From Spirochaetales bacterium Spiro_10 (GTDB lineage: Bacteria; Spirochaetota; Spirochaetia; Treponematales; Treponemataceae), in contig LVBL01000009.1 in the NCBI GenBank assembly GCA_001604405.1, forward strand, positions 1-56,613: a DNA stretch of 56,613 bases. The letters are read 5' to 3'. The notes under the pieces are model-generated. The model was not told where the DNA came from and ran no database searches. It worked only from the letters and a program-made list of their open reading frames with translations. Position 1 is the stretch's first letter. Each line of letters opens with the position of its first letter. Positions 33,192 to 43,312 of the stretch are shown piece by piece. The translations under genes were made by a program, and so were the position numbers.

Positions 33192-33619
33192 GGCGCCCGG
33201 GACCCCTCGTGTTTCTTTCTGATGCTGTCAAGGACCGCGTTGACGAAGCGGTACGAATCGTCGGCGCCGAATTCCTTGCAGATGTCGACGGCCTCGTCGA
33301 TGACGATCGACGGATGCACGTCCGTTTGGTACAGGAGGGAATATACGCTCATCCTGAGGATGGCGAGATCCACCTTGTTCAGCCGGTCAAAATCCCAATT
33401 CGTGAGGTTCTCGGTTATGTTGCGGTCGATTTCCTCGATATGTTCGATCGCGCCCGCGATTATGAGCCTGGGAAAGGCTATGCCCTCCTCTCCCAGCCGC
33501 TCGCGCTTGTCGTCCTCGACCCAGTCAAACGCGAGGAGATCCTCGAGGGATCTCCTTGAAACGTCCCAGGCATACAGCGCCTGGAACGCGATGATTCTTC
33601 CTTTTCTGCGTCCCGCCAT
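33188..33619 (-). CDS. nusB: Transcription antitermination factor NusB
   Basis: 143 residues. NusB binds boxA RNA with NusE (S10) during rRNA synthesis. The all-helical fold is recognisable: GRRKGRIIAFQALYAWDVS, LTNWDFDRLNKVDLAILRMSVYSLLYQTDVHPSIVIDEAVDICKEFGADDSYRFVNAVLDSI. The ATG at 33619 begins at the conserved RxxARxxAxQALY region, four bases after the stop of the SurA-like gene. The stop overlaps the TTG start of the TPR gene. Confidence 0.92.
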   Translation of the reverse strand: MAGRRKGRIIAFQALYAWDVSRRSLEDLLAFDWVEDDKRERLGEEGIAFPRLIIAGAIEHIEEIDRNITENLTNWDFDRLNKVDLAILRMSVYSLLYQTDVHPSIVIDEAVDICKEFGADDSYRFVNAVLDSIRKKHEGSRAP

Positions 33620-33623
33620 CTCG

Positions 33624-34706
33624 TTACCAGGCGAGCAGTTTAGCCAGCTCGGCGTCGTTCTTGATGAACTGGAAATTCTCGGGTTTGCGAAGATCGTTGA
33701 TGAGCTGCTGGAGGGCATTGCTGATCGCCGCGTTCTGCGCCTGACCCAACAGGTTCCCCCTGATATACTCGTACACCGTCACGGTGGTTCCGGGTTTTAC
33801 GATGTCGCTGAGCTCCAGTATCTTCGCGGGATACTTTTGCTGGACGATGAAGCACTGGAAGTCGTTTGCGGTCTCGGTCACGTCGGAGACGTCCCCTTCG
33901 GCCATCGCGAATATCTTGAGCAGGGCCTCCATCGGGATGCCGAGCTGTTTGGAGGCGGAGGCGTTCTTGTTGACGAACAGGTCGCCCGCCTGATATCCGG
34001 AGTTGGCGGCCTGGGAGCGTACCTTTATCTCGCTTGCGGAAGCGGGCTTGTCCTTGAGCTGCTTGTGAAGCTCCTTCAGCTTTGCCTCGGCCTGCGCCGC
34101 GTTGTCTCCCTTCGGGACCACGACGAGAAAGAGCTTGGCCATGTCGGTCTGCACGAAGCTCTGCTTGTTGAGCTCGTAGTTCGCGCGGATGTCCGCGTCG
34201 CTTGGCGCCGGAGCAGCCTGAATTTCGGCCTGCTTCTTCATCATGACGTACCGCTGGGCTATCATCTGGTTCCTGAGAAAGGCCTTGTACTCGGTGACGT
34301 TCATCCCGTTCTGGGCGCGCATGTAGTCGTCAAGCGACATGCCGGAGCGCTCCTTCACCATCTGGGCGAATTCGAGCTCGGTAACCTTCTTTCCGATCTG
34401 CTGGGAGATCATCTGGGCGAAACTCTGGTTTATCTCGGAATCCGGAATCTTGATTCCTTCCTTCTCGGCGGCCTGAACGACGAGACGCTCGTTGATTATC
34501 GTGTCAAGGACCTTCTTTCTCTCGTCGACGGTCATGACCCGGTTGAGCTCCTTCTGGTATGCCTCAACGCGACCCTTGAGCTGCTTGAGGGTGATCGGCT
34601 CCGTTTTTTGCAATTTGATGTTCACGATCGACTGCAAATCGCTTTGTGCCGCGAGCGAGCCAACCGACAAAACGAGAGAAAACACGCTGATTACGAAACG
34701 CTTCAT
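33624..34706 (-). CDS. SurA-like periplasmic chaperone / peptidyl-prolyl isomerase-type protein
   Basis: 360 residues. A cleavable signal peptide (RFVISVFSLVLSVGSLAAQ) is followed by a SurA_N-like helical domain: ITLKQLKGRVEAYQKELNRVMTVDERKKVLDTIINERLVVQAAEKEGIKIPDSEIN. A C-terminal region has the layout of a parvulin-type domain (LFLVVVPKGDNAAQAEAKLKELHKQL, RSQAANSGYQAGDLFVN), but I cannot confirm active-site residues. It likely guides outer-membrane proteins. ATG at 34706 follows GAAGAAGG. The gene is followed after four bases by nusB. Confidence 0.8.
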   Translation of the reverse strand: MKRFVISVFSLVLSVGSLAAQSDLQSIVNIKLQKTEPITLKQLKGRVEAYQKELNRVMTVDERKKVLDTIINERLVVQAAEKEGIKIPDSEINQSFAQMISQQIGKKVTELEFAQMVKERSGMSLDDYMRAQNGMNVTEYKAFLRNQMIAQRYVMMKKQAEIQAAPAPSDADIRANYELNKQSFVQTDMAKLFLVVVPKGDNAAQAEAKLKELHKQLKDKPASASEIKVRSQAANSGYQAGDLFVNKNASASKQLGIPMEALLKIFAMAEGDVSDVTETANDFQCFIVQQKYPAKILELSDIVKPGTTVTVYEYIRGNLLGQAQNAAISNALQQLINDLRKPENFQFIKNDAELAKLLAW

Positions 34707-34767
34707 GTCATACCTTCTTCGATACATCGCTGAATCTTATTGAATAAACAGTACTGGCTACGGGAAG

Positions 34768-36567
34768 TTACTCGGCCGCCCGCTCTAAAACCGCGCGAAT
34801 TCGCCGTACTCCGGCGGATGACGACTGTTCCTTCTGGATATGGAACACGCCCATCGTACCGGTCCGGTCGACGTGCGGCCCCCCGCAAACTTCCTTGGAA
34901 AAGGAACCGATGGAGTATACCTTGACGGTATCCTCGTATTTTTCGCCGAAAAGCGCCATGGCCCCCGACTTCTTCGCCTCTTCAAGGGGCATGATCTCCA
35001 TTACTACCGGGAGATCCGCGCGAATCTGCTCGTTCACGATCTCCTCGACGCGGCGAATCTCGTCCGGCGTCATCGGCGCGGGATGCGTGAAATCGAACCG
35101 CATGCGCTCTGCGGTGATGTTCGAGCCCTTCTGGCCGACGTGATCGCCGAGAACCATGCGAAGGGCCTTTTGCAGCAAATGCGTGGCGGTATGGTAGGCC
35201 GTGGTCTGCTCGGAATGGTCGGCGAGACCGCCCTTGAACACCTGCTCGCTGCCGGCGCGGGAAAGCTCCTGATGCTTCTTGAAGGCCTCGTCGAATTCCT
35301 CCCGGTTGACGCTCAAACCGCCTTCCGCGGCGAGCTCCTCGGTCAGTTCGATGGGGAAGCCGTAGGTATCGTACAACTTGAAGGCGAGTCGACCCGACAT
35401 CGTCCGTTGCGGATTTTTGAGCAGGTTCGGGAGCATTTTCTCGAACTCGGCCTCGCCTTTCTGGAGCGTGACGAGGAATTTCTCCTCCTCGGCCTTGAGC
35501 TCGGCGAGCACGAAATCGGCCTTTTCGCCGATCTCAGGATAAGGCCCGCGGTACATACCGATCGCGACCTCCGCGATCGAGCCGAGGAAAAGCCCGTCTA
35601 TCCCGAGCTTTCTTCCGTGCCTGACCGCACGGCGGATGAGGCGTCGAAGCACGTAGCCAGCCCCGACGTTCGAGGGGGTGACGCCCTTGGGGTCGCCCAG
35701 AATGAAGGTCGCCGCGCGGGCATGGTCGCATATGATACGGATCGAGACGTCGTCCGCCTCGTTCGCGCCGTATTTCTTTCCCGATATGGACTCGACGGCC
35801 GCGATAAACGGAATGAATATCTCGGTCTCGTAGACGGATTTCTTGCCGTTGAGCATGGCGACGGTACGCTCGATGCCCATGCCCGTATCCACGCACGTTC
35901 GCTCGAGCTTCTGGTACGTGCCGTCCTTCTGCTTGTTGTACTGCATGAAGACGTCGTTCCAAATCTCGATATACTTGCCGCAATGGCAGCCGGGCCGGCA
36001 TTCCGGACCGCAGGAGGGCTTTCCCGTATCGACGAACATCTCGGTATCAGGTCCGCACGGACCGGTTTCTCCCGCGGGTCCCCACCAGTTGTCGGCTCGG
36101 GGCAGGAAATGGATGCGTTCGACGGGAATCCCGAGGGAATTCCAGATCGCGGCGGATTCCTCGTCACGGGGAACGCCCTCTTCGCCGGCAAAAACGGTTA
36201 CGGAAAGGGAATCAACCGGAAGGGCGAGATACTCCGGGCTCGTGAGAAACTCGAAACTGTAGGTGATGGCCTCTTTCTTGAAGTAGTCGCCGAGCGACCA
36301 GTTGCCGAGCATCTCGAAGCAGGTCAAGTGGCTCGAGTCCCCTACCGCGTCGATATCGCCGGTACGAATGCATTTTTGGTAGTTTGTCAGGCGCTTGCCC
36401 GCGGGATGGGGTTCTCCCATCAAATAGGGCACCAGCGGATGCATACCCGCCGTCGTGAAAAGAACCGTCGGATCGTTTTCGGGAATCAGTGACTTTCCGG
36501 AGATTTCAGCGTGCGCCTTGCTTTTAAAGAACGCGATATACTTGGCTCGTAGCTCGTTAGCGGTCAT
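34768..36567 (-). CDS. alaS: Alanyl-tRNA synthetase, short form without C-Ala domain
   Basis: 599 residues against about 870 in most bacteria. The aminoacylation core starts [50 protein letters not shown]. The editing domain is complete with the zinc ligands HTATH and [10 protein letters not shown]. The protein stops shortly after the editing domain, so the C-terminal tRNA-dimerisation domain is absent; spirochaetal AlaRS of about 600 residues is known. A zinc-like insert [20 protein letters not shown] lies in the core. The ATG has no ribosome site, and the -10 is only nine bases upstream. Confidence 0.95.
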   Translation of the reverse strand: MTANELRAKYIAFFKSKAHAEISGKSLIPENDPTVLFTTAGMHPLVPYLMGEPHPAGKRLTNYQKCIRTGDIDAVGDSSHLTCFEMLGNWSLGDYFKKEAITYSFEFLTSPEYLALPVDSLSVTVFAGEEGVPRDEESAAIWNSLGIPVERIHFLPRADNWWGPAGETGPCGPDTEMFVDTGKPSCGPECRPGCHCGKYIEIWNDVFMQYNKQKDGTYQKLERTCVDTGMGIERTVAMLNGKKSVYETEIFIPFIAAVESISGKKYGANEADDVSIRIICDHARAATFILGDPKGVTPSNVGAGYVLRRLIRRAVRHGRKLGIDGLFLGSIAEVAIGMYRGPYPEIGEKADFVLAELKAEEEKFLVTLQKGEAEFEKMLPNLLKNPQRTMSGRLAFKLYDTYGFPIELTEELAAEGGLSVNREEFDEAFKKHQELSRAGSEQVFKGGLADHSEQTTAYHTATHLLQKALRMVLGDHVGQKGSNITAERMRFDFTHPAPMTPDEIRRVEEIVNEQIRADLPVVMEIMPLEEAKKSGAMALFGEKYEDTVKVYSIGSFSKEVCGGPHVDRTGTMGVFHIQKEQSSSAGVRRIRAVLERAAE

Positions 36568-36576
36568 AGTTTATCT

Positions 36577-36606
36577 ATAGTAGAATATGCTAGACACGTT
36601 TGTCAA
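36577..36606 (-). promoter_or_regulatory. alaS promoter with near-zero leader
   Basis: A perfect TTGACA (36601-36606) and TACTAT (36577-36582) on the minus strand are 18 bases apart. Transcription should begin near 36570, leaving about three bases before the ATG. Confidence 0.65.
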
Positions 36607-36630
36607 CGCAAGTCCAGGACGGCCCGGGAC

Positions 36631-36664
36631 AAAAAAAACCGGTCCGGTTGTTACCGGGCCGGTC
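36631..36664 (-). terminator. Terminator after the ppdK-like gene
   Basis: ACCGGCCCGGT pairs with ACCGGACCGGT (one G-U pair) around a four-base loop, followed by eight T residues on the minus strand, 20 bases after the ppdK stop. Confidence 0.92.
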
Positions 36665-36683
36665 ATGTACCGTCAGGACGGCG

Positions 36684-37127
36684 TTATTTCTTGGCGGCGG
36701 GCTTCTTGGCCACGGCCTTCTTGGCGGCGGGCTTCTTGGCCACGGCCTTCTTGACGGCGGGCTTCTTGGCCACGGCCTTCTTCGCGGCGGGCTTCTTGGC
36801 TACGGCCTTCTTGGCGGCGGGCTTCTTGGCCACGGCCTTCTTCGCGGCGGGCTTCTTGGCCACGGCCTTCTTCGCGGCGGGCTTCTTGGCCACGGCCTTC
36901 TTCGCGGCGGGCTTCTTGGCCGCGGGCTTCTTCGCGGCGGGCTTCTTGGCTACGGCCTTCTTCGCGGCGGGCTTCTTGGCCGCGGGTTTCTTCGCGGCGG
37001 GCTTCTTCGCTACGGGCTTCTTGGCCGCGGGCTTTTTGGCCGCGGGTTTCTTCGCGGCGGGCTTCTTCGCGGCAGGCTTGTCGGCCTTGGCGACGGTCGC
37101 CAGTTTCGTGTCCATTTCGTCCATCAT
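36684..37127 (-). CDS. Possible separately translated H1-like basic protein (internal in-frame start)
   Basis: Inside the ppdK-like gene the minus strand reads GGAGGAAAAAGGATG (ATG at 37125-37127), a strong ribosome site with seven-base spacing and the same frame. It would yield 147 residues, [16 protein letters not shown] plus the 26 Lys-rich pentapeptides, closely resembling the C-terminal tail type of bacterial histone-H1-like proteins such as Chlamydia Hc2. It lies exactly at the border between the enzyme and the tail. That the site is used is inference. Confidence 0.5.
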   Translation of the reverse strand: MMDEMDTKLATVAKADKPAAKKPAAKKPAAKKPAAKKPVAKKPAAKKPAAKKPAAKKAVAKKPAAKKPAAKKPAAKKAVAKKPAAKKAVAKKPAAKKAVAKKPAAKKAVAKKPAAKKAVAKKPAVKKAVAKKPAAKKAVAKKPAAKK

Positions 37128-39911
37128 CCTTTTTCCTCCAGCAACAGCTTTCTTTGCTTTTCCGGCCTTGGCCGATTTTTTACTTCCGGTGGCGCCTTTG
37201 TTTCCCTGTTTCCTGGTCGCCTTTCCGGCCGAAGTCGGACGGGAGGTCTTCGGAAGAAGCTCCCTACCTTCTTTTTCGGCATTTTCCAATTCAACTTGAG
37301 CGATAGATAACAACGCGATCGGAACGGAGTACGACGAGCACGATACGTAGTCAAGGCCGCACTCCATGCAGAACTTGATATTCTCGGGGCGCGCGCCGTG
37401 CTCGCCGCACAGGCCGGTCGAAAGACCCGGGCGGGCGGCCAAACCGCGCTCGACGGCGGTCTCGATAAGCTCGCGCACGCGCGGGTCGAGAACGGCGAAG
37501 GGATTCCCGTCGACGAGATCGTACATCGTATAGTCGGGCATGAACGAGTTGAAGTCGTCGCGGGACAGGCCCAGCGTCGTCTGCGTCAGATCGTTCGTGC
37601 CGAACGAGAAGAACTGCGCGTACCGGGCGATCTCGCCGGCGCTCAGGGCTGCGGCGGGAAGCTCGATCATCGTTCCGATGCGATAGTCGATCTTTCGCGA
37701 ACCGACCTCCTTCCGGACGTCTTCCTCTATGGACATGATGCCCTGATAGGTATGGCCCTCGATCTTCTTTCCGTACACGATCTGCTTCAGCTCGCGGAAA
37801 TTCATCACGATCGGCACCATGATCTCGGGGAGAACGGAGACCCTTTCCTTTTGCAGGGCATAGGCCGCCTCGAATATGGCGCGTACCTGCATCTCGTAGA
37901 TCTCGGGGAAGGAAATCGCGATGCGGCACCCGCGATGGCCGAGCATCGGGTTGATCTCGGCGAGCGCGGTGATCTTCTCCTGGACGAGCGACCTCGTCAG
38001 GGCCGTGTCGCCCTTGGCGTCGAGGTAGGCCATGAAGGCGTCGAGCTCGGAGGGATTGTGGGGAAGGAACTCGTGCAAGGGGGCGTCGAGAAGCCTGATC
38101 GTTACCTCGCGGCCCGCCATGGCCTTGAAGATCCCGTAGAAATCGTCGGCCTGCATCTTCTGAAGCTTTTTGAGGACCTTCTTGCGCTCGACCGCCGTCT
38201 CCGAAAGGATCATCTCGCGGAAGACGTTGATGCGCTTTTCGTTGAAGAACATGTGCTCGGTGCGGCACAGTCCGATTCCCTCGGCGCCGAACTGCAGGGC
38301 AAGGGCGGCGTCGCGCGGGCTGTCCGCGTTCGCGCGAACGTGGAAATCCTGGATGAACGAGCGCGTCAGCTTGATGAAATCGAGGAGTCCGGAGGTCTTC
38401 GGGTCCGGTTCGATGAGCTTCGCGGATCCGAAGTAGACCGTCGACTCGCCGTAGTAGGGAACGTTCAGGGTCAGGTAGTCGCCCTCGTTGATCGTAACGC
38501 CGTCAAGGATGGCCTTCTTGCCGCGGATGACCATGTCGGGCCTGACGAGGGAGATCTTTCCGTACTGGCGGGCGACGACGGAGGCGTGCGCCGAATAGCC
38601 GCCCTCGTTGGACAGGACGCCCGTGGCCACCTCGATTCCCTTCACGTCGCCCGCGTAGGTCGCGGGCATGATCAGGATGCACCGCGTGTCCTCGCCGTTT
38701 TGCCGGGCGATTCTCTGCGCGTCGATGAGCGAATCCGCCGTAAAGTACACCCGTCCGACGGCCGCGCCCGGCGCGCCCGCGATTCCGCCCGAGGATTTCT
38801 TCATCTCCTTGACGCTCATGATGTCGAGAACGGGGTGCAGTATCTCGTTCAAAAGGCCGGGCTTCACCGTCTTTACCACGTAGGCGTCGGAGACGACCCT
38901 GCGCTTGTTGAGGTCGAGAAGGAGCTGGATGAGGGATATGGTGCTCTTGGCCTCGACCGACTTTTGCTCGATGAGCCAGAGTTTGCCGTTCTCAATCGTG
39001 AAGCGGACCTGGCGGATCTCCTTGCTGTCGTCCTCGAGCATCCAGGCGATCTGCTGGAGCTTCTTGAGGAAGGCCGGGCTGATCTTGTTGATGTCCTTGC
39101 CGACGGCGTTGATGTCGTCGAATTTCTCCTCGAAGAACTTGCCCTGCAGTTTCTTCTCGCCGGTGACGATGTCCCGGCTGAAGAAGGACCCGGAGCAGGA
39201 ATCCTTGCCGTAGTTGCCGTAGACCATCGGCTGGACCAGAATGGCCGTGTCGCTGTCGTTCTGTTCGTCGAGCGCGAGGAGCCGGCTGATGATCTTCAGC
39301 GAAAGCTCGAGCTGGGCCTCCGGCGACTCGAAAAAGCCAGCCGGCATGAAATGCTCGTACTTGGCCATGATATCGTAGCCGGAACTCTCGATCTTGCCGC
39401 TCTTGAGGCTTTCGACTATCTCGGAGAGCGCGTGGTCGATGGCGGATTCCTCGACCTTGCGCGACTCGAGTTCGGCGCATTGCTTCTGTATGGAAAGGAT
39501 TCCCCTCAGGAGGAAGAGCACCTCGTGGGCGGCGAAATTCGAGCCGACCCATTTCTCGAAGCCGGGTATCGTCTGTTTCGTGAGTCCGAAGTTATGCAGG
39601 GTCGGGTAGTTGGCGATCGCGAGATTCGGCGATATGACGATCTTCACGAGCAGGGGGTTGTCGAGATCGCCGAAGGACTTGCCGACCACCTCGCTGCACT
39701 TGCGCAGGTACGGCGCGACAAGCTCGCTGACGGGCTCGTCCTCGAGGGCCGACGCGAGATCGGCGTCGATGATAAAACCGGGCAGGAGCGGAAGCCCCAG
39801 TTCGGCGAACTCGTTGGCCTGGCGTCCCCGGATACCAAGAAGCCCGCGGTCGATTTTCTGCGAGACGGTCTCTTTTTGGCTGAAAAAGTGTATCGATTCA
39901 TCGTAATTCAT
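36684..39911 (-). CDS. ppdK: Pyruvate phosphate dikinase-like protein with degenerate ATP domain and histone-H1-like tail
   Basis: 1075 residues. The central phosphohistidine domain ([16 protein letters not shown], His442) and the C-terminal PEP-binding barrel ([34 protein letters not shown], catalytic Cys835 in GLCGEHG) are intact. The N-terminal ATP-grasp part is not: where PPDK has a conserved VRSGA-SMPGMMDTVLNLG stretch this protein reads [20 protein letters not shown], and the Mg/ATP end reads WLIEQKSVE instead of LQTR. ATP-dependent activity is therefore doubtful. Residues 889-1075 form a basic tail ending in 26 copies of a (P/A)(A/V)(A/V)KK pentapeptide. AGGAG precedes the ATG, ten bases after the upstream gene. 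It belongs to the cfpA region. Confidence 0.85.
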   Translation of the reverse strand: MNYDESIHFFSQKETVSQKIDRGLLGIRGRQANEFAELGLPLLPGFIIDADLASALEDEPVSELVAPYLRKCSEVVGKSFGDLDNPLLVKIVISPNLAIANYPTLHNFGLTKQTIPGFEKWVGSNFAAHEVLFLLRGILSIQKQCAELESRKVEESAIDHALSEIVESLKSGKIESSGYDIMAKYEHFMPAGFFESPEAQLELSLKIISRLLALDEQNDSDTAILVQPMVYGNYGKDSCSGSFFSRDIVTGEKKLQGKFFEEKFDDINAVGKDINKISPAFLKKLQQIAWMLEDDSKEIRQVRFTIENGKLWLIEQKSVEAKSTISLIQLLLDLNKRRVVSDAYVVKTVKPGLLNEILHPVLDIMSVKEMKKSSGGIAGAPGAAVGRVYFTADSLIDAQRIARQNGEDTRCILIMPATYAGDVKGIEVATGVLSNEGGYSAHASVVARQYGKISLVRPDMVIRGKKAILDGVTINEGDYLTLNVPYYGESTVYFGSAKLIEPDPKTSGLLDFIKLTRSFIQDFHVRANADSPRDAALALQFGAEGIGLCRTEHMFFNEKRINVFREMILSETAVERKKVLKKLQKMQADDFYGIFKAMAGREVTIRLLDAPLHEFLPHNPSELDAFMAYLDAKGDTALTRSLVQEKITALAEINPMLGHRGCRIAISFPEIYEMQVRAIFEAAYALQKERVSVLPEIMVPIVMNFRELKQIVYGKKIEGHTYQGIMSIEEDVRKEVGSRKIDYRIGTMIELPAAALSAGEIARYAQFFSFGTNDLTQTTLGLSRDDFNSFMPDYTMYDLVDGNPFAVLDPRVRELIETAVERGLAARPGLSTGLCGEHGARPENIKFCMECGLDYVSCSSYSVPIALLSIAQVELENAEKEGRELLPKTSRPTSAGKATRKQGNKGATGSKKSAKAGKAKKAVAGGKRMMDEMDTKLATVAKADKPAAKKPAAKKPAAKKPAAKKPVAKKPAAKKPAAKKPAAKKAVAKKPAAKKPAAKKPAAKKAVAKKPAAKKAVAKKPAAKKAVAKKPAAKKAVAKKPAAKKAVAKKPAVKKAVAKKPAAKKAVAKKPAAKK
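36687..37076 (-). repeat. Tandem repeat coding for Lys/Ala/Pro pentapeptides
   Basis: 390 bases encode 26 pentapeptides, mostly PAAKK alternating with AVAKK, so the DNA repeat unit is 15 or 30 bases. Near-identical copies such as the 30-base unit starting TTCTTGGCGGCGGGC on the plus strand make length change by slippage or recombination likely. No spacers of unique sequence occur, so it is not a CRISPR. Confidence 0.95.
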
Positions 39912-39921
39912 GGCGGCGCTC

Positions 39922-40959
39922 CTAGAAAAGGCTCATGACTGTGTCGGGCGATCCACGGAGGAAGGCTTCGAACTGCGGGCTCGCGCCCTGGCGGAAATAC
40001 CGCGAGAGCTTGGCGAGATCCTGTATATCCTCACCCGCGACGGCGAACTGGATACAGCTGCCGTGCTTGACCTTGCCCCACTTGAACAGGGTGTTGATGT
40101 CGACGATGCGCTCCCCGTCGTAATACACGATGACCTGCAGGTTCGGGTATTTCGCGTTGTAGCTCCTGATGATCCGTTTCCAGGCTTCTACGTTTCCGTT
40201 GTGGAAGAGCTCGTTCGAGACGTTGACCGACACGAGACCGGACATCTTCGAGCGTCCCGGTACCGCAGGGGCGGCGGCGGGCGCAGGGGCGGCGACGGGC
40301 GCCGGCTCCGCGGCAACCGCGGTCCGCTCGGCGGCTACCGCGCGCGGCATCCGCTTCGCGCGCGTCTTGACCGGAGCGGCGCGTTTTACGGTCGGCTTTT
40401 TCGGGGGGACGAAGGCAAAGGGACCGGGAACGAGCGACGCGGGCGCCTTGGCGACCTTGCCGCCCTCGATAAGCGAGAATAGGATGGAGACCGCGTCGCG
40501 CGCGTTTCGCTCCGCGACCGCTCCCTCGTTCGCCGTTCCGGCGTAGACGACAACAAGCTCGTTCTTTCTGAAGCCGGCCAGTACCGCCGCGCTATCGGGG
40601 TTCTTCGGGTTCACGACGATGAAACCGAGATCCGGATGGTGGTATCCCACGACGAGATCCACCGCCTTCCAGCGCGCTACCACGCGGGAAACCTCGGAGG
40701 CGTCGGTCGTGACGGAGGAGATGTTTCGTGAGACGGCCAGATACTTCCATTTCTCGACGAGCAGCATGTTCACGGCCGCCTGAATCTCGGATTCGTCGAA
40801 ATTCTTCTCTGCAAGCATGCCGTTTATTTCGTCTGCGAGGTTTTTCTTCGCCCCGCAGGTATCGAGAAGATCGAGCGTCCTCGTAATATGGCGCACGGAC
40901 GAATTAAAACCGCTTCTCGAGGCGAGTCGTGTATAAAAACTGGACGGTTCCACCATCAT
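39922..40959 (-). CDS. Conserved spirochaetal hypothetical protein next to cfpA (TP0747-like by position)
   Basis: 345 residues. An N-terminal domain of about 165 residues ([29 protein letters not shown]... [29 protein letters not shown]) is joined by an Arg/Lys/Pro/Ala-rich linker ([21 protein letters not shown], about 195-245) to a C-terminal domain ([43 protein letters not shown]). I recognise no catalytic motif and no signal peptide, so it should be cytoplasmic. GAGGAGG lies close to the ATG. It has a weak TATACT -10 of its own after the cfpA terminator and is followed by ppdK after ten bases. A role with the filament is inferred from position only. Confidence 0.7.
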   Translation of the reverse strand: MMVEPSSFYTRLASRSGFNSSVRHITRTLDLLDTCGAKKNLADEINGMLAEKNFDESEIQAAVNMLLVEKWKYLAVSRNISSVTTDASEVSRVVARWKAVDLVVGYHHPDLGFIVVNPKNPDSAAVLAGFRKNELVVVYAGTANEGAVAERNARDAVSILFSLIEGGKVAKAPASLVPGPFAFVPPKKPTVKRAAPVKTRAKRMPRAVAAERTAVAAEPAPVAAPAPAAAPAVPGRSKMSGLVSVNVSNELFHNGNVEAWKRIIRSYNAKYPNLQVIVYYDGERIVDINTLFKWGKVKHGSCIQFAVAGEDIQDLAKLSRYFRQGASPQFEAFLRGSPDTVMSLF

Positions 40960-41008
40960 GTCCTCCTCATTTTCGCTTTAGTATATCCCATTGATGCGCG
41001 GAAACTAT

Positions 41009-41055
41009 AAAAAAAACCCCCGAAACGCAGCAAAAGACCTGTTTCCGGGGGTTTC
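41009..41055 (-). terminator. cfpA terminator
   Basis: AAACCCCCG-AAAC pairs with GTTTCGGGGGTTT (one bulged G), followed by eight T residues on the minus strand, about 25 bases after the cfpA stop. Confidence 0.92.
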
Positions 41056-41079
41056 CTGAACTAAATCATGCGGTACCTG

Positions 41080-43158
41080 TTAGATCTCTCTCAGGCCTTT
41101 CCTGCCCTTGCTCGCGGTGGCGCGACCGCGGTTGCGGCTGTTGCGACCGGAGTCAACGACGCCCGCTTTCTTGGACTTCGTCGCCGTTCGCGCGGGGGCC
41201 TTGGCCTTGGCGGGCGGCGCGCTCCGCTTCACGGGCGCGGCAACCGCCACGGGAGCGGCGGGCACGTCGTTAAGCATGTCGAGGTACGCGGCTCGGCCGG
41301 CGGGCTCGCCCGCCGCGGGATCCCCGTCCTCGGTCGCGAAGGTCTGCGCGATGTCGGCGCGTACCGTGGACCGGCGGCGGCTGAACGACGCGAAGGCGGC
41401 GTCCTGGAAGCCCTTCGAGACGCCATGCAGGAACTCGTTGAGAACGTTCGCCATTCCGTCGAGCGTGGCCTTCTTGCGCTTGATCGAGGTGATATCCACG
41501 TCAAGAAGGAGTCCCGGCTGAAGGTGGAACGGGTTGATGATGTAGTCGAACTTCATGAACTCGGTGTCAAGGAACGAAAGCCTTTCTTCCATGACGCGGC
41601 GCTCGATCGGGTACTGGTAGTCGTACATGTTCTTGAGCTTGTCGCGCATGATGATGAGCCGCTTGCGGATCTTGTCCTTCTCGAAGATGAAGGTTCGGTT
41701 CATCTTCTCGACCTCGGTCTCTACCGGCTTGATGAAGGAGATCTCGTCCCAGACCTTCGCGATGTCCTCATAGAGGGGATCGCCGGTCTTTTCCTTGATG
41801 TTCTTGCGGATCTTGCGCTTGTAGATCTTGGCGAGATCGTTGAAGTCGGTGACGCGGGTAAGGAACTTGGAATCCTCGTAGCGCGTGTTCAGGACGTCCC
41901 ACAGGTGCTCGACCTCGGTCTCGAACGAGCGGATCATGACCTCGTAGGCCTTGCGATCCTCGTTGAGCTGGGCGTTGTCGTAGTACCGGAGGCGGATCGC
42001 GTAGCGCTCGTCGGGAAGGACGGCGGCGTTGGTGTCGTCGTACTCGCGGAGGATGAGCTCGCGCGCGTTCTTGAGGTTCTCGATGTACTGATAGCCCATC
42101 TTGGAGGTATCGAGGATCGAGGTGAGCGAGTTGATCGCCGTGTTGAACCCGCGGTTGCGGATGTTTTCGGTGTCGATGATCTTCTTGAGGTTCTCGCGGA
42201 TGTTGAGCTGGTCGAAGGTCGCGGGATCTATCTCGGCGCGGAGGTTGTTGATGCGCTCCATCATCTCCTTGGCCATGATGTCGTAGCGGCGGCTCTTGGC
42301 GTTGTCCACGTCGTCGTCGGTGAGGTCCTTCACCTTCCTCATCTTGGCGAAGATGATCTCGCCGTCGGAAAGCTCCTCGAGTCCCTGGTCAATGCGCTCG
42401 TCCTTGAGTTTCTCGATGTACTTGTCGATCTCGTCCATGTAGTGCTTGGCGATGAGATCCTTGATGAGATACTCGACGGTCGCCTGATACTGGAAGATCG
42501 GGCTGATGAGCTCGGAATCGAGGATGTTGACCGAGAGCTTCACGTCGGTGACGGTCTTCGGCTTGTAGATGTTGTCCTTGAACGCGCACTTTACGATGGA
42601 GTACGCGTTTTCGCCGCGCACGAAGGCGCCGACGTCGGTCTTCTGGCGAAGGAGGGAGTTCGTGAGGGTCTCGAGGTCGTTCACGCCGCGCTGGATATGA
42701 CCCTGCAGGTGACCGTACATGTTGACCATCGATTTCTCGATTTCGCCGGTATTGAACTTGTCGGCTCCGCCGACCTCGTCGAGGAGGGTCGCGATCTCCT
42801 TCGGGGTATAGCGGTTGAGGACCTTCATTTCCTCGCGATCCACGAAGCCGCGGACCTTTTTTACCATTTCGTCTTCAGTCGTTACCATGTAACGGTTGAA
42901 CATGTTCTGGTAGTTCTGGTTGAAGTAGTTGTAGAGTTTTTCTTTGACGCCACCCATGACGTCAAGGCGCTCGAGAACTTCCTTGGGAAGGCGCGCTTGC
43001 ATATGATGGAGAACCTTATTGGTTTCCTCTTCGAGGAGTTGGTTAACTTCCTTCTGCTGATCGCGATAATCCTGGGCGAGCGAGTTTCTCGAACCGACCG
43101 CACTGGGTTTTTCCGGGTGGAATACGTTGGGGCTCCGGGGCAGATCAATGCTTCCCAT
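41080..43158 (-). CDS. cfpA: Cytoplasmic filament protein A
   Basis: 692 residues. CfpA builds the ribbon of cytoplasmic filaments that runs along the cell beneath the flagellar motors in treponemes and takes part in chromosome structure, segregation and division. The protein begins [25 protein letters not shown] and is almost entirely charged alpha-helix with coiled-coil character, with no signal peptide or membrane span, as CfpA should be. Residues from about 625 form a basic low-complexity tail ([24 protein letters not shown], then [16 protein letters not shown]). AAGGAG precedes the ATG. It has a strong promoter and its own terminator, fitting an abundant protein. Identification rests on recognised sequence character, length and gene neighbours. 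Confidence 0.87.
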   Translation of the reverse strand: MGSIDLPRSPNVFHPEKPSAVGSRNSLAQDYRDQQKEVNQLLEEETNKVLHHMQARLPKEVLERLDVMGGVKEKLYNYFNQNYQNMFNRYMVTTEDEMVKKVRGFVDREEMKVLNRYTPKEIATLLDEVGGADKFNTGEIEKSMVNMYGHLQGHIQRGVNDLETLTNSLLRQKTDVGAFVRGENAYSIVKCAFKDNIYKPKTVTDVKLSVNILDSELISPIFQYQATVEYLIKDLIAKHYMDEIDKYIEKLKDERIDQGLEELSDGEIIFAKMRKVKDLTDDDVDNAKSRRYDIMAKEMMERINNLRAEIDPATFDQLNIRENLKKIIDTENIRNRGFNTAINSLTSILDTSKMGYQYIENLKNARELILREYDDTNAAVLPDERYAIRLRYYDNAQLNEDRKAYEVMIRSFETEVEHLWDVLNTRYEDSKFLTRVTDFNDLAKIYKRKIRKNIKEKTGDPLYEDIAKVWDEISFIKPVETEVEKMNRTFIFEKDKIRKRLIIMRDKLKNMYDYQYPIERRVMEERLSFLDTEFMKFDYIINPFHLQPGLLLDVDITSIKRKKATLDGMANVLNEFLHGVSKGFQDAAFASFSRRRSTVRADIAQTFATEDGDPAAGEPAGRAAYLDMLNDVPAAPVAVAAPVKRSAPPAKAKAPARTATKSKKAGVVDSGRNSRNRGRATASKGRKGLREI

Positions 43159-43216
43159 ACTGTTATCTCCTTACTGTAAATCAGTCTATTGCATACGTTA
43201 GTCGATCAATAACCTT

Positions 43217-43244
43217 ATTATAATCATAGTCCCAATTATGTAAA
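43217..43244 (-). promoter_or_regulatory. Strong cfpA promoter with UP-element-like A-tract
   Basis: TTTACA (43239-43244) and a perfect TATAAT (43217-43222) on the minus strand are 16 bases apart. A run of 13 A residues (43248-43260) lies directly upstream of the -35, as in UP elements. It leaves a leader of about 50 bases before AAGGAG and the ATG. Confidence 0.85.
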
Positions 43245-43278
43245 GCATTTTTTTTTTTTTGTAAGGTGCAAAAACCCT

Positions 43279-43292
43279 TATAATGGTATAAA
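43279..43292 (+). promoter_or_regulatory. -10 boxes of the VWA gene
   Basis: TATAAT (43279-43284) and TATAAA (43287-43292) lie 20-30 bases before the ATG, with AAGGAG between. The -35 is not obvious; the T-tract shared with the cfpA promoter lies upstream. Confidence 0.5.
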
Positions 43293-43312
43293 CTGATCAA
43301 GGAGAAAAAAAC

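Noticed and set aside
36687..37076. CRISPR-like regular repeats
   Set aside because: Units are contiguous with no unique spacers and code in frame for Lys-rich pentapeptides; no cas genes are nearby.
37398..39938. 846-codon open frame on the plus strand opposite ppdK
   Set aside because: It mirrors the codons of the real gene in GC-rich DNA, is rich in Arg/Asp/Glu/Leu without any motif, and has no ribosome site.
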